From Anticarsia gemmatalis (Eukaryota; Arthropoda; Insecta; Lepidoptera; Erebidae): 64,000 nucleotides of DNA. Position numbers and translations under genes: made by a program. Every line of letters starts with the position of its first letter. The first letter of the stretch is position 1. The notes beneath the pieces are model-generated. The model did not search any database. It was not told the DNA's origin and saw only the letters and a program-made list of their open reading frames with translations. The stretch spans positions 13,888,001 to 13,952,000 of the forward strand of contig NC_134745.1 in NCBI RefSeq assembly GCF_050436995.1, read 5' to 3'. Shown here one piece after another: positions 11,601 to 23,498 of this stretch.

Positions 11601-14398
11601 ACCTATAACAATGTTGAACAAAGGCACGCCAGAAGCCTAGCTCAAGTCATGTCAATGAGTTATTTTTATATTTTTTGAGATATTTCTTAAGACCGTCGCT
11701 AAGGAAAAGCGAAAATTGCGGAAGCAGTCCTTAATTACTACGACTTATTCTCATTACGTGATAGGATGTTTTGGACAAAAGGAAATGTGAATTTTATGAA
11801 CAAGTTTATTCAGAATGCCCTCTAATTATAATTTATGAAATATCTTTATTTATTAAGTGCTTTTATGTAACCATATTCTAAATTACATTTACTGTTCATT
11901 AACGCTATCTCATGGAATGCTGCACGGATTTGGTAATGGTTTTTATACTAATATTACTTACAACTTTAAATATATTTTCTACAAAAATTATCAATGATAT
12001 TAACTATCGAACACCATCATTTTGTTACAAAATTGTCTTTAAATTTCGCCATAATTCGACATTTTTGCATTGTATATTATACATTGCGTGACCTTTACTG
12101 TCGGTGTTCATCACTCGACACCATCGCCATGTCTCGTATACATTGCGCGCTGGCCTCTGTCCGTGTGGTAACTGCCGGCACAGATCTCGGCATGCATGCC
12201 GGGCGCGGCACAGAACTCGTCGGGCGGCTCTCACTCGAGCCGGTCGGCGCCCGCCGCCGTGCTGTCCTCGCAGCAAGTCTGCATTGATCAGATGACTCTC
12301 GCTGATGTTGATGTAATAAATTATACTCATACAATAACTTTTGGTGCCTGCAAAGCATTTTCTTTGACGTTACATGTTGTATCAGGTATTTACTTAGTTC
12401 AGTTACGCAAAGGTACAAAATTCTAGTAAACATTAACGTGAAAAGCCGGCTTAGTTCATTCATTATTCAGTAACAAAAGATAATCAGAAGAAAGTTAAAA
12501 GAAAAGAAATATAGCTAACAGCTGTACAAAAAGACATTTAATATATAAAAGGCGGTAAAATCAGAATTACTATAACATTTATTATAGGAAAATGTATGTA
12601 CTAAGCAAAATAACAAAAACCCGACTCAACATTGCATGCATTCAACTCTACTACAAAGCATAAATATCATCCGCTGTGTGTTGGACTCGCTACAGATGTC
12701 ACAGTACGCGCCGGCGGTCCTGCAGACGATCACGAACCCCGACGGCACGGTGTCGCTCATACAGGTGGACCCCAACAACCCCATCATCACACTACCGGAC
12801 GGCACTACGGCACAAGTGGTATGTACACAGTCCATATTTTGGCCACGAAATTGCGCTATAAAAAGGGTTAACCCACAAAAAAAATAAGTTTTTTAAAATA
12901 TTGAAACAATAGTAAAACAACACTTTTTAAAATACTTAAAAAATATTGTAAATTTAGATTTTTTGCTAATACAAGAAAGTGGTCGTTATTTCTATTTTTT
13001 TTTATTGCGACCTTTCGTATTGAACCGACGATACCGCTGTTAGATGCACTTATTGCCAAAGCTTGGGGTCACTGTCATTTCTACCAATTGGTGTGGTAAC
13101 AAGGAATAAAAATCGTCCGTGGTAAAGGGAGATATACCATACATAACAGTCAGTAACATGGGTGTGTTGTGGTGCAGATCCACAGCGGCGAGGGCGGCGC
13201 GGGCGTGGTGCAGGCGCTGGACGGCGAGGGCACGGTGGCCGTGGACCTCAACGCCGTGGCCGAGGCCACGCTCAACCACGACGGACAGATCATCCTCACG
13301 GGCGAGGACGGACACGGTACACAACACCTACTGATACCCGTGTGATATACACGCCACTCTCTAATACGAGATCCCAGGCTCCCAAACATCACCAGATATT
13401 TTCAATAGTCACCCGTAATCTAGTAACGTATCTATCACAAAGCAGTAAATTCTTATATACCCTACCAAAAGTGATCGTACAGATTGTACAGGCATAATGA
13501 TTAAGTAAAAAACATGGGCCACTATCGAATCCCTTGGTTTTATGGCTCGCTTAATGTCTTCTTTACACATTGGCTTAAAACTAGTAAACTCTGAGTATCC
13601 CACTGACTTGTATCCTTTGTCAGCTAGGCCGCAACCGAAAAGCCTTTGTTACAAGATGTTGCCATTTTTTACAAACTTCATTGAATGAAGAGGAAATTAT
13701 ACCTTAGAATAAATCACTCTGCTCAAGAGGACTATAAACAATTTGTGAGTTCTCATACAGTATTATTGACAGAACCAAATTTAACTAGGCTAGTGCTAAA
13801 CTCAAAATTCTAAGTTTAATTTAACTTATGTTGGGAACCAAAACCTAATTACTTATTGAATTAAGATAAATATTGTCATTTTTGATTACCAAAGAAAGGC
13901 GATTGTAATCATATTTTTACCCGACTGAATCATTCAGTTCAAGCTTCTTTAATTATAGGATTATACTTTTATTGATTCATAATATAACGTCTTTTTCGAC
14001 TAGAGGCAGAAAAGACCAAAGAACGTTACTAAATACGATCCCTTCAAACTTTCCTGGTCTCATTTCCTATACATTTTGTTTCACTATTAGACATAACTTG
14101 TTATACATTTCCACCAAGATAAACCTACCTGCAAATGAAAGACACCGGGCTTGAATAAGTGTAAATAAATCTATGAACATGAATATGTGCTGAGTATGTT
14201 GTTATACGTGTGTGTGCAGGCTACCCGGTGTCGGTGTCGGGCGTGATCACGGTGCCGGTGTCGGCGTCCGTGTACCAGTCCATGGTGGCGTCCATGCAGC
14301 AGCAGGACGGCGGCGTCTGCGTCACGCCGCTCGTGCAGGTGCGACACGTGCCGCTCCACACGAGCGCGCGCCTCAAGCGCCTCGCGCTCAATGCGTAG
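5630..14398 (+). CDS. ewg: ewg short isoform by use of exon 11 without splicing
   Basis: If the donor at 14339 (GTGCAG followed by GTGCGA) is not used, the frame runs another 20 codons (VRHVPLHTSARLKRLALNA) to TAG at 14396-14398, giving about 490 residues. The extension keeps the same GC-rich composition as the exon, which argues that it is translated. The transcript would end at one of several poly(A) signals in the following intron, the strongest at 16916-16921. The product lacks the GETLEAISMGGG and LSLKDATVLTKAM segments found in the long form. In Drosophila, ewg is known to use alternative splicing and polyadenylation in its terminal intron under the neuronal protein ELAV. That this gene does the same is inferred. 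Confidence 0.5.
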
Positions 14399-17300
14399 AC
14401 TTTACTGCTTGTCGTCTAGTTCGTTTGAATTTTGTTTTGAATTTATGTGCTGTGTGGATTGGTTACTTTGTGTTTTGAAGCTATGTATACTATACTATGA
14501 TTTAGCCATGACAAAGCATAGTTGCAAATCAGCAGTAGTTAGAACTGTAATACACGAGTCGAATAGACCGTAATTATCGTGAACTACTAAATATTTTAGT
14601 GATGAAACCTATGATAAAAGATAAGGTTTTCGAAGACAAAATAAAGCCCTTAACGGTGTTGTGAAACATCCTATGTGTCAATGTTGCCAAAAACTGACAT
14701 TGGAAAAGAAGGTACATCTTGAAATAATGAGTCTTTTTATCCTCATAAATTAAATAAGTATTACAACACAAAGTAACTAATCTACTTGACATATAAAACT
14801 TGGCCTGAATTAGCTTAATTTGCTTGTATTATTATTTTGTGTTCTGTCCTTGTGTTTGCAAACCTTTAAAAAATATGTACATTTGTAAATGCTAGATATT
14901 GGATATGAAAGTATTTTATTCTTATTTACAAAAAGAATATATAGTTATAGTATATGGGTCGATTTTTCATCCGATAGCTTTATTCCCAGAATACTTAGTG
15001 TATACCAGTGATATCAGTCTACTAGTGGATCGTGGTACGTGGTATGAGGGATAATGAGATATAATTAACCGAGCGCAAGTGTTATAAGTAGGTGATGATT
15101 TTTTTCGACCACAGAAAGTCTAGGAAGTAAAGAGTAGATAATATAATTATAATTAAGGTTTCATCACGATACCCTTTACATATCCTATTTTTTTTTATAT
15201 CCATTTAATAAAACAGTCTGATGATGAAAAATCGCCCATAAAAGTGAGTGCCATTGTTATGTTTGTGAGAGTATTGTGATATAAAATTATAGTAAAGATA
15301 ATATATTATTTTATAGTGCGTTATAACACGATCTCCGCTAGTGAATGCTTCAGAAGCTAATTGAAATATTATGATTGCCAAAAATAACCCAAAGATAGGC
15401 TTTTACAAAAAATCAATATTTAAATATAGTAATTGAAAATACTATGTTCCTAATTTATCATATTATTTATAATAGAGCTTTCTTGATAGTCTAATTGAAT
15501 GAATATTTAATATGTTGTAGTCAATTTTGTTCAGATGACCTAATCCTTTATTCTTGGAAAGAGGAGACCCTTGCCCAATAGTGGGACAAAAATGGGTTAA
15601 ATTTATTTATTATGTATTTAAAACTTTAATAATAAATATGACAATAATTAGGACTTAAATGAATTTCCTTCTATAACGAGAAAAGGCTAATCCTTACAGT
15701 GGAACTGTACTGGGTTTGAATATTAAAGTATTGTGAAAAAATTGAGTATTAGTGTGTAAATGCTTTATTATAATTATCTTTGAAGACACCAAGAGTCATA
15801 ATTCCCATACTTACTATATTTCAATAAAATTGAGAGGCTTTCATAAAAAAATATCCAAATTCGATAATTTTCTGTTAAAAATTTCATGTTTGACTTGCAA
15901 TACCATTATTTATTGAACTATGACAGTCTAGAAATGTGCAATAGGTAATTATGTTACATATGCACTTAAATTGTTGATACAACATAATACAAATAATTAG
16001 TCGTATCATCAAAATGATAATACTTGGCCAACCAATAAGTTATTTAAAATAAAACAATGTTATTTTTCTATACAATTATATACTTATGTTGCGCATGAAG
16101 TGTTATGTTTTATAATTTTAATGTATGTTGACTCCTAATTAAATTTTATTTGTACATAACGACTGCCGAAACGATAACTATAAGAGAAAACAATAAGATT
16201 GTCTATTTATCAGTATTGCAATAATTCTGCCATAATATAATTTGCCAAAGATTGTATATTCGTGTCTATGACATGTTTAAATTGCTTGCATCCTATAGTT
16301 TAGTGTATTATTTTGTTATTGTGTTGTATCCTAGAATATGTATGGAGAAAAAACATTCTATATTATAACCCACAGTTTTAAAATAGCTATGGATAGTGAT
16401 TTGGTCCATTTTATAAAAAAAAAACAGCTACATGTGTTATAGCAGTATCAATTTTTTGCGATATAAAAAGGGAGGGAATAGTTTCCAGTAAGGTACTAAT
16501 ACAGAGTGATTAATTACAGATAATTATTTTTTATCGTGCTTTCTCCATTCGTATTCTGAGCTACAATGTGTGAGCTTGATAAGTGATTGTACATTTGATT
16601 TGATTATGTTGTTTTCAGTTGATTATGTTTTGTTTGTGTCGTGCATCGTTTTGGAATTTAACGCAAATAATATGCAATCGTAAATTAGACACCAATTAAG
16701 TATTTTCTGAATTGATTTACTTTTGGCTCCCAATATTTTAATGTTTTGCCAAGTTACAAAAACTCGCTTTTACTATCCCGACCTTGCATATTCATCACAA
16801 ATATTTTTTTATTTGTTACTAGTCTTTATTTTTAATACACCGTAAGATAAGCTCATATATTTTGCGTTAGATTCTAAAACTACTTTTTCTACGTGAGTGG
16901 GCGGTGCCCGGAGCTAATAAACGATATGAATGTAGTAGTATTGTTTTATTTGCACTGTTAGCTTGTTGTTATCACATAGTGTGTCTGCATGAAACTACAG
17001 GTGTGTATTTACGTTTTTATTTGTGTTATTTTATTTGGCTTGAGTTTTTTTTTTACGTTTTGAATTCGTAATTATAATTGTTTGTGATTTTTCCCAATTG
17101 TTACTTTGTTGCTATATGAAATGTTAAATTTTTCGTGTATTTATCCACCACTTTACTTATTAGCAGTTACATTTATCCTTTTTTGTGTCAAAAAATTTTA
17201 GCACACAATTTTTCAGTAAAAAGTTCTGTTTATATAATTTTCTGATCGCTTGCGCATACTCGTAAATCATCTTTCACCTAGTATAATGTTGGCAAGCTCG

Positions 17301-17843
17301 CGGGCCCTTAGCATTGACACTAGTAACTGTACTGTGAAGGTGGAACAGAACGGCGAGACGCTGGAGGCCATCTCCATGGGCGGCGGCGTGGCGCAGGTCA
17401 TGCTGCAGGGCGGCGGCGAGGCGCAGGTGCTGCAGGTGCTCAGTCTCAAGGACGCCACCGTGCTCACCAAGGCCATGGTACGGACTAATGCCACTATTAA
17501 TTGTAAAATGTAATTTAATGAGATCTTGAGTACTGTCAATAGTTGGCATACGGTTCAGACAAAACTGATTATATATTTTTTTATTTATATCAAAACCGTG
17601 CTAGTCGTCGAAAACATATTAATCTCTATTGTAAATATTCTTAAAACAGGTGTATCTGATTTTGTTCGTCCTTAGAAATATTATAATTCGTTGCCTCCTA
17701 TATCTTAAGTCTTACAGAATTCAGGATATTCCATTCCAGACGCTCAAAATTAAATTTTTAATCAAACGATATTATAATTCCAAAATATGTTTGCTCCGCA
17801 GCAAGTGAAGTCGGAGCGTGACGCGGTGGTGGCGGACTCCTAG
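5630..17843 (+). CDS. ewg: erect wing / NRF1-family transcription factor, long isoform (13 coding exons)
   Basis: DNA-binding bZIP-like activator. Vertebrate NRF1 drives nuclear genes for mitochondrial proteins, and Drosophila ewg is needed for neurons and flight muscle (family knowledge). Exons: 5630-5722, 6278-6431, 6745-6869, 7341-7514, 9034-9196, 9530-9642, 10046-10162, 12184-12276, 12696-12818, 13178-13316, 14220-14338, 17340-17477, 17802-17843. Phases match throughout, giving 530 residues, close to NRF1 (about 500). Features in order: an acidic Ser-rich N terminus; a nuclear signal KKRKRPH with RKRHQNRLLRKLR; the NRF1 DNA-binding/dimer region with PLIIDGIPTPVEKMTQAQLR, RGKPGWGRES and PPWWPKDLPWANVRMDAR; WTHALRQIVINCYKYHGRED; then a Gly/Val/Thr-rich activation region with TNPDGTVSLIQV. 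The ATG follows an in-frame TGA at 5564-5566. Least sure are the acceptor at 9033, which has a poor pyrimidine tract, and exon 12184-12276. There is an early alternative end in exon 11 and an open frame beyond the final TAG. Confidence 0.92.
6921..6977 (+). repeat. Relic of a non-LTR retrotransposon ORF end
   Basis: Inside the third ewg intron. The plus strand reads EGDVKDKAKWRKDLGKA and then TAA. This resembles the C-terminal tail seen in many lepidopteran reverse transcriptase ORFs (a D-x-x-KWR pattern followed by a basic stretch). It is only 19 codons long, with nothing recognisable upstream, so it is a truncated remnant at best. Confidence 0.4.
7515..9033 (+). other. ewg: ewg intron 4 with decayed repeat
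   Basis: A 1.5 kb intron. Around 7686-7810 it carries a degenerate copy of a common lepidopteran retrotransposon tail, with fragments such as KDMKGVRRVDV in a frame broken by stops. Around 8036 there is a short ATCG repeat, and near 8690 a small palindromic GTGCACCTACGTGCAC. The remainder is AT-rich without recognisable content until the GC-rich stretch at 8971 that leads into exon 5. Confidence 0.5.
9720..9800 (+). repeat. SINE/MITE-like interspersed repeat copy
   Basis: Carries the pattern ACATAAAATGACTCCTTTAT, a CCCGTAAGGATAGGCAGAG block and a CTTGATACGATCCT block. Related copies in this window are near 30012-30075 and 62075-62130. The shared AGGCAGAG core and upstream ATAAAAT(C/G) motif mark one family. 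It lies in ewg intron 6. Confidence 0.6.
10163..12183 (+). other. ewg: ewg intron 7 with repeat relics
   Basis: A 2 kb intron. At about 10960-11200 is an interspersed repeat with the block CTTTCCGCCAGCGGCTTTGC, resembling the CCCGCGGCTTCGCCCGCG motif frequent in lepidopteran SINE-like elements, preceded by AGGATCGAACCAAGGACCTC. Elsewhere it is AT-rich with nothing recognised. Confidence 0.5.
14399..17339 (+). other. ewg: Alternative 3'UTR / intron of ewg with several poly(A) signals
   Basis: About 2.9 kb, AT-rich. AATAAA-type signals occur repeatedly, for example near 15207, 15629, 15824, 16050 and 16916. A copy of a common lepidopteran repeat (GAGACCCTTGCCCAATAGTG) lies at 15556-15600. Downstream of the 16916 signal are many ATTTT and T-run tracts (16945-17225), which would be possible binding tracts for an ELAV/Hu protein. 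The stretch serves as 3'UTR of the short isoform and intron of the long one. Confidence 0.55.
16916..16921 (+). terminator. ewg: Strong candidate poly(A) signal for short ewg isoform
   Basis: AATAAA after a locally GC-rich GGCGGTGCCCGGAGCT, followed within 30-60 bases by GT- and T-rich sequence, the usual layout of a cleavage site. Of the AATAAA motifs in this intron it has the best downstream element. Confidence 0.5.
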
Positions 17844-17930
17844 CTGCTAACTCTGGTGGCGTCGTCGCCGCCGCACGACGAGTGTCCGCCGCTGCTGGAG
17901 GAGCGCCGACACAACAAGTAGCACCACCCG

Positions 17931-17958
17931 ACACACACACACACACACACATACACAC
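17931..17958. repeat. AC dinucleotide microsatellite
   Basis: A run of about 14 AC units interrupted once by AT, in the ewg 3'UTR. Confidence 0.9.
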
Positions 17959-19593
17959 AACAGATGCAAGAACAACATCAAGATACCGACTAAAAGACCT
18001 TTGTAATTGAGAGAGTATATTCAAAATTTATCACCAGGAATATGCAACGAAGTTAGGCAAGAACAATAAATGCTCGTTATAGAGCGTACTGCTCATTTCA
18101 GTCTATATTGTTAGACTGACATGTGTGTAGTACACTACACTGACAGCTTGTTATCAAGGTTTTGAAAAGGAAATCCTTTCGGTGGATTTATTCCTCGCAC
18201 AGAAGCAATAGCTACTTTGCGTGTTTTGGTGGTAAACCAGCCTGTAAACGGGGTTTCCATTGCAAAAGATAAACGTATGAAATATGTAAATGTATGAATT
18301 AAAAATTACTTACATTTTTTACTAGACCACTTCTTGATAGTCTTGATGCTTTGTTATTGAAAGCATTACGTAAAGGTATATCTCAATGAGTTTGCAGTGG
18401 AAACCAAAAAATATACCTGGATTATACTTTTCAGCATAAATCGCATTTTGTATACAGATTGTACATTGACGTACATACGTTTTTATATATGAACACACTG
18501 TGTATTTATGTTGACTAGTGTTATTCAGGCGTGACTCTCTCTAAACTATTGTAAAAACGGTATTGATAACTGCGACTTTCTGTTCAATATTTTCGTCTAG
18601 AATAAAAATGGGAAGGAAAATATTGAATAGCTAAAGTTGCTGTTTGTGAATCGTATTTCAAAGTTGTGTTAGTGTTGTATGTTTAGTAAATCATATGCCA
18701 TCAAAATATTGTTGTTTAACACATTCGGTATAAGTGCAGTTTACAATTTTACAGTAATTTTAGTACTATAATGTACTTGTTACAAAGTGCAATAAACTAA
18801 TCAGTAATCAATACTTATGAAATAAAACTTGGGTTTTTACTAAGTCAATTACTGACGATACTCCAATTTTTACTATAGAATATAGGCCAGTTACAATTGC
18901 ACTTATATCAAATGTAAACAGGGCTGTCTTTAGGTGAAAGGTACATCTATTATAATGATAATATTAAGTAATTTTCATCTAGGTAGCTAGGATAACAAAT
19001 ATACCTAGGTTTATATTACCGAAATGCTCACTATAACGTATAAACTTTTAGTGAACAATTTGGAGTCGGTAGTTGTATTTACACCCTGTATACTAAAGAT
19101 AGCCCTGTGTAACGAACTGTATGGCAATGATTACATGACGCGATGTACCGAAGGCGCTCTTTCCGTAGTTTATAACTCGCTTGCAGACAATTGTAACAAC
19201 TCTGTAACACATTATTTGCTTTATAACGCCCCTTTTTAAATGTAAATAATTACTGGTATAGTTCCTCCCTCCCTAATGATATCTGCCTGCACCGCGTTTT
19301 ACGGACAAACATATCGCAGTTTTACGTGAATCGCGGTACAGGGGCGGTTGTGCTATAAATTTGTGATAGCTACTGTCGAAGCGATGCTTACAGCGCCATC
19401 GATCGCGCTGTCGGTGTCGCGGTTCAAGGACAGACGTCGAACAGAACAGTTACACATTGTCTGCTGGCTGTTTAGTCATAATACCGGCATTCGTATTCCG
19501 GTCGCGAATCGATCATTAGTTATTGTTATAGCCAAATGTTACTGCGATTCGTTCCTGTCAATGTTAAACTGTTCGCGAGTTTTTAGGTTGCTC

Positions 19594-19656
19594 GGTTCAT
19601 CGATAATTTTAAGTCTAAATCAAAAATTGATTTAGACTTAGATTTATCGATGAACC
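19594..19656 (+). ncRNA. Long near-perfect hairpin in ewg 3'UTR
   Basis: Two 29-base arms (19594-19622 and 19628-19656) pair with about two mismatches around a five-base loop AAAAT. The arms begin GGTTCATCGATAA and end TTATCGATGAACC. The size resembles a short microRNA precursor or a double-stranded editing substrate. The sequence does not show which, if either, and it may be a recent inverted duplication. Confidence 0.45.
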
Positions 19657-20846
19657 AGGCAATAGTCAATATTCGCAAATAGGCTAATAGTCTACACGTA
19701 AAAGAATAGCTTGTAAATGAAGAGCGGAGCGTACTAGTCCCTCACTCGACGTGTTCTGGCGACTGTCGCACTTTGCTGATCGAATAGCAACAGTGCCAGT
19801 GATTACCGGATCACTTTAAATTATAGAAAATAAATTTACCATTAAAATAGGCTAACGATTCGCCATTAAATGGGATTTAAATTATTTAATTTAATCACGC
19901 GATTATAACTTATTAATTTATTGATATGAAAAATAAGACTAATTTATTTTAGATGCAAATCTTATGATGGGTGGGAACAGATTTGTGCAATATAATGCCA
20001 GCCGCGTTTATTTTGTATAGTCGATGTGCTGTGGCACGTAGTTGACGCAGTACGTGAGTACACACCACGGATCACACGTAGATTTAATATAATACGTAAC
20101 GCGCGATACATTCCTCTAAGTATAGTGTTGCGAGTTTGTTGTGTATATTGTTGTTTTTTAGTTGAACCTTACGTTTGTTACGCCTACCTATTTATTATTT
20201 ATTCTAGTCTAAACCGAGTCAAGGCAACGTATGCTAGTCCGAGTGAAGTATATTTAAGAACTTTACCAAAACTTTTCTATATGTAAGTTTTGTAAATTAA
20301 ATGTAATTTAATTAATAGTCCACTGTAATGTAAATTGGTTGAAAGATGAATATTATAATTCCTGCGCAGGGTTACTACATAGGACGGTTAGTACTTATTA
20401 TTGGTGTTTAAAATCTTATAAATGTATAGACTTATTTCGACTTTGTGATGTCTGTACGTTACTGGATGTAGATGGTTCATAGATAATATTGTCCAAAGTT
20501 TGACATTGGATTCTTTTCATAATAGAGCCTATGTTTGTAGTAGGCTTCTCAATATAATTCACGTTAAATTTAAGATTATAGTCGGGACTAATGAATAAGG
20601 TAGAGATCATAGAAAGTACAAAAGTGAAGAATTATTATTACCTGTGTACTAGAACCCTTTTATTTTTAAAAGACAAGAATCGAATAGTATTATTTATTTG
20701 TTTGATTTTGTTTATATTTTATTTTTGTTTATTTTACCAAAGACGTTTATGTTTTGTCCTCTATGATAGCATGATAAAGCACAATTTTGTTGTTAAGTAC
20801 AATTTGTGATTGTAAATAATGGTATGACTGTGTGAATATGGCAATC

Positions 20847-20852
20847 ATTAAA
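20847..20852 (+). terminator. ewg: Candidate distal poly(A) signal of ewg
   Basis: ATTAAA followed by GTATTTACGTACATTTCCTT and a T-rich stretch. It is the last plausible plus-strand signal before the convergent COX5A gene. Confidence 0.35.
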
Positions 20853-21598
20853 GTATTTACGTACATTTCCTTGTTTTATTCTATGTGCTATTTTTCCGGT
20901 TGGTGAAGGAACAGTAGGTACCTGTTTATTCAACATGTGGATTTTTAACTATCTGTGCTTCGTTTCGCTTTCAGAACTCCATTTTACGTCAATATCAGTC
21001 ACCTTATCTTTAGTAAAGATATGCCTACGCAGATTAATTACTAGTCATCCCCTATTTATTCTTAGTAATCATAAAGGTAGGTACATGCCTGGCGTCCACT
21101 ATCGACTGCCAATAGACTGTAACGGCATACCAAGGACGCCACGGAATAGTTCTAAAATTTTCAGATGCCTGCAATATTGTCGCCGCGCCTATTGAGACTA
21201 ACGTTGCTGCGGTGATATTCTCAAGCCAGTCTAATAGCATACCTGAGCACTCCTCCCCGGCATTATTCTTTGTCAATCATTGTTCACCTGTGCATAGGAA
21301 TAGCGAAGGACTTTCATATTTATCCTCATATGAGTACATATACATGCGTTATAATCTAATGGCAGCTGAGGTACTGACTTATGCGAGTAAGTTTCGCAGT
21401 TATAATATTGAATAGTAGGTTGAATAAGTTGAATTGAAATATTCAGTTGATGACTGATATGAGTTGGTGACAATGCACTAGTTACTAAATGAATAAGAGA
21501 CTATAAAAAAGAAAATAAATATAACTGGTAACTTTCAGTCTCCTCCTTTATTTAAATAATACTATCCTACAAAAAGAAAATTATGTTAATGCAATAAT

Positions 21599-21604
21599 TT
21601 TATT
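21599..21604 (-). terminator. COX5A: Candidate poly(A) signal of COX5A
   Basis: AATAAA on the minus strand, about 280 bases past the COX5A stop codon. Confidence 0.5.
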
Positions 21605-21883
21605 TAATTTTATGATAAATACAACATGTACTCAGAACTGACAAGGGATCACAAAAAGGTGTGATATAAAACATAGAAAAATGAAACGACACATTTAATA
21701 TTCATATCATATCATATTCTTCTAATGTTTCACATACATTAGACAAAGCATGTCGATTGCTAGAATGCTGGTAAAGGAATATTTCTAATTGAAGGCATTG
21801 CTTCCACAATTAATTGTAAAATAAAAAGTCGACAACAAAACTATTATACAAATTCTCTACAGCTTAATTTGATAACGGCAACC

Positions 21884-23498
21884 TTACATGTCGTAAACAT
21901 TCTGTAAAGCTAATTCTGGTTTGTCATAGCCAAGTTCCTCTGGCGTTTCAATGCCGAGCTCGGTTAACGTGGGCTTGATTTCCTGGATGATGTATGGGTA
22001 GATTTCATTCACTTTGGGGCCGCACTTGTCTTTGCACGCCTCGATGAACCTGACGGCGAGCGCGTAGTCGTTCACTCGCCTGCACGCGTGGAGCGCCGCC
22101 TTGATAATCTTTGGGTCCGGGACGAGGTCCATGCCGCACAGGTCGTTCATGCCTTTGCGAATTTCCCACCCATCGATGTCTTTCCTGTTGAAGAATGCTT
22201 CATATCTGGAATAGAAGATACATGTTCATTAATAAAATGTCTGGATAGAAAGATAATGGACAAGAAAGCTCTGGTAAGGTTAAAGCACAATAATAATTAA
22301 TGTCAAGTTACAATATCAATCACATATTAGATGGGACTTTGTATATAGTACTAGCTATTAATTTCCTAAACTTAAAATAAGACTAATTTAAATTGCTCTT
22401 TCACTATTATTCTATTCTAGTTCTGTATAAAAAGAAAATTTTACAACCAATCTTGTCAAGTAGAACCAATTTTCGTTACACAATTGATTGACTTTCAAAA
22501 TTTACTGCATGTTTCAAAGACTTCAAACCACATTATGACAGGTAAATTCATTGCTATCTAACTAATCACAGGTTAGTACTTTCATTTTGACATTTCAGTT
22601 TAATCATTGTATTACAATTCTTAACCTTTCCAGTAAGTCAATAGTATGAGCTTTGATAGAAAACAGTAATTAACTGCCAAGGATATGACACAAAAAGTTA
22701 TTCTCATAGATTTTTTGCCCAAATATGGATTAAGTTGGTTTTTAATTTTCGTAAGAAGTCACTGCCATAATGTGTTTAATTTTGTGCCACACCTTTTTCT
22801 TCGACATAACTCTGAAAATAATTTGCTTACAAGCAATAATAACTTTTCAGTTCTGTTTCATAATAGTCTTGTATATTAGTATATCTTTCTATGAGTATGC
22901 TTATGTTCACAATTATCTGCTTGGCTTTGTGATAGAACTATCTGATAAAATTAAAATTATCATTATTCCATGGATAATACACAGAGGTAGTAAGTAGGGT
23001 ATCACCAACAGTTATCTGACTCACTGACACTATGTTATATTAGAAGATAGTAAAAAATCAATAATTAGCAATGAGCATTTTTTCAGCACATTCTTTACAC
23101 ACTGATAACATAATTATATCACACCGGCTGTTATAACGATGCAGAAAAACATTGACATCAGGGAGGTTATCAATGGATATACCCAAAGATCTGTACTTCG
23201 TATAACATCCAATTAGAAAACGTAATCAATATTTTCTTATATCACAACTGCACGAAACAGAGTACAAAGTATTTGAACAGTCAAGAGTGCTGAAAACATT
23301 GATCTACCGACAAGATTATCACCATTTTCAGTTACATAACGTCAAATTTCCGACAAGGGCTAACCTGCAATCGAACTCTTCATCGGATTCGACAGGGCCA
23401 CCATGCGCCCTTCGCACGGACACCGCGCTGACCCTCGCAGCCGGCACCAGGGACCTTTTCAGGACATTGGCCAATGCACCAGAAGCTGATTTCAGCAT
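21884..23498 (-). CDS. COX5A: Cytochrome c oxidase subunit 5A
   Basis: Nuclear-encoded matrix-side subunit of respiratory complex IV. Two exons on the minus strand: 23498-23365 and 22205-21884, joined AG|A (donor GTTAGC). They give 151 residues, the normal family length. The N terminus, MLKSASGALANVLKRSLVPA and on through VSVRRAHGG, is an Arg-rich presequence without acidic residues. The mature part reads ESDEEFDCRYEAFFNRKDID, then GWEIRKGMNDLCGMDLVPDP, then KIIKAALHACRRVNDYALAV. The C terminus is TPEELGYDKPEL followed by ALQNVYDM. These are hallmark COX5A segments, including the helical-repeat region. The ATG is the first one upstream in frame and sits right before the presequence. The gene converges on ewg and lies tail-to-head with JMJD6, which is on the same strand. 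Its 1.16 kb intron shows nothing else. Confidence 0.96.

Larger units (their letters stand above)
17844..20870 (+). other. ewg: 3'UTR of long ewg isoform
   Basis: About 3 kb from the stop to a candidate poly(A) signal ATTAAA at 20847-20852 followed by T/G-rich DNA. An earlier AATAAA cluster near 18790-18826 may give a shorter form. The first 75 bases keep an open frame (see findings). An AC dinucleotide run lies at about 17931-17958 and a long hairpin at 19594-19656. No coding exon is recognised. Long 3'UTRs are common for neuronally expressed insect genes. The extent is inferred from lack of other signals and from the minus-strand COX5A gene that follows. Confidence 0.5.

Noticed and set aside
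12025..12463. Minus-strand ORFs of 101 and 122 codons
   Set aside because: They are antisense shadows of GC-rich ewg exon 12184-12276 plus chance extension. No family resemblance or splice partners.
13040..13497. Overlapping ORFs on both strands of 80-111 codons
   Set aside because: Shadows of ewg exon 10 (13178-13316) in other frames; low-complexity Arg/Ala composition.
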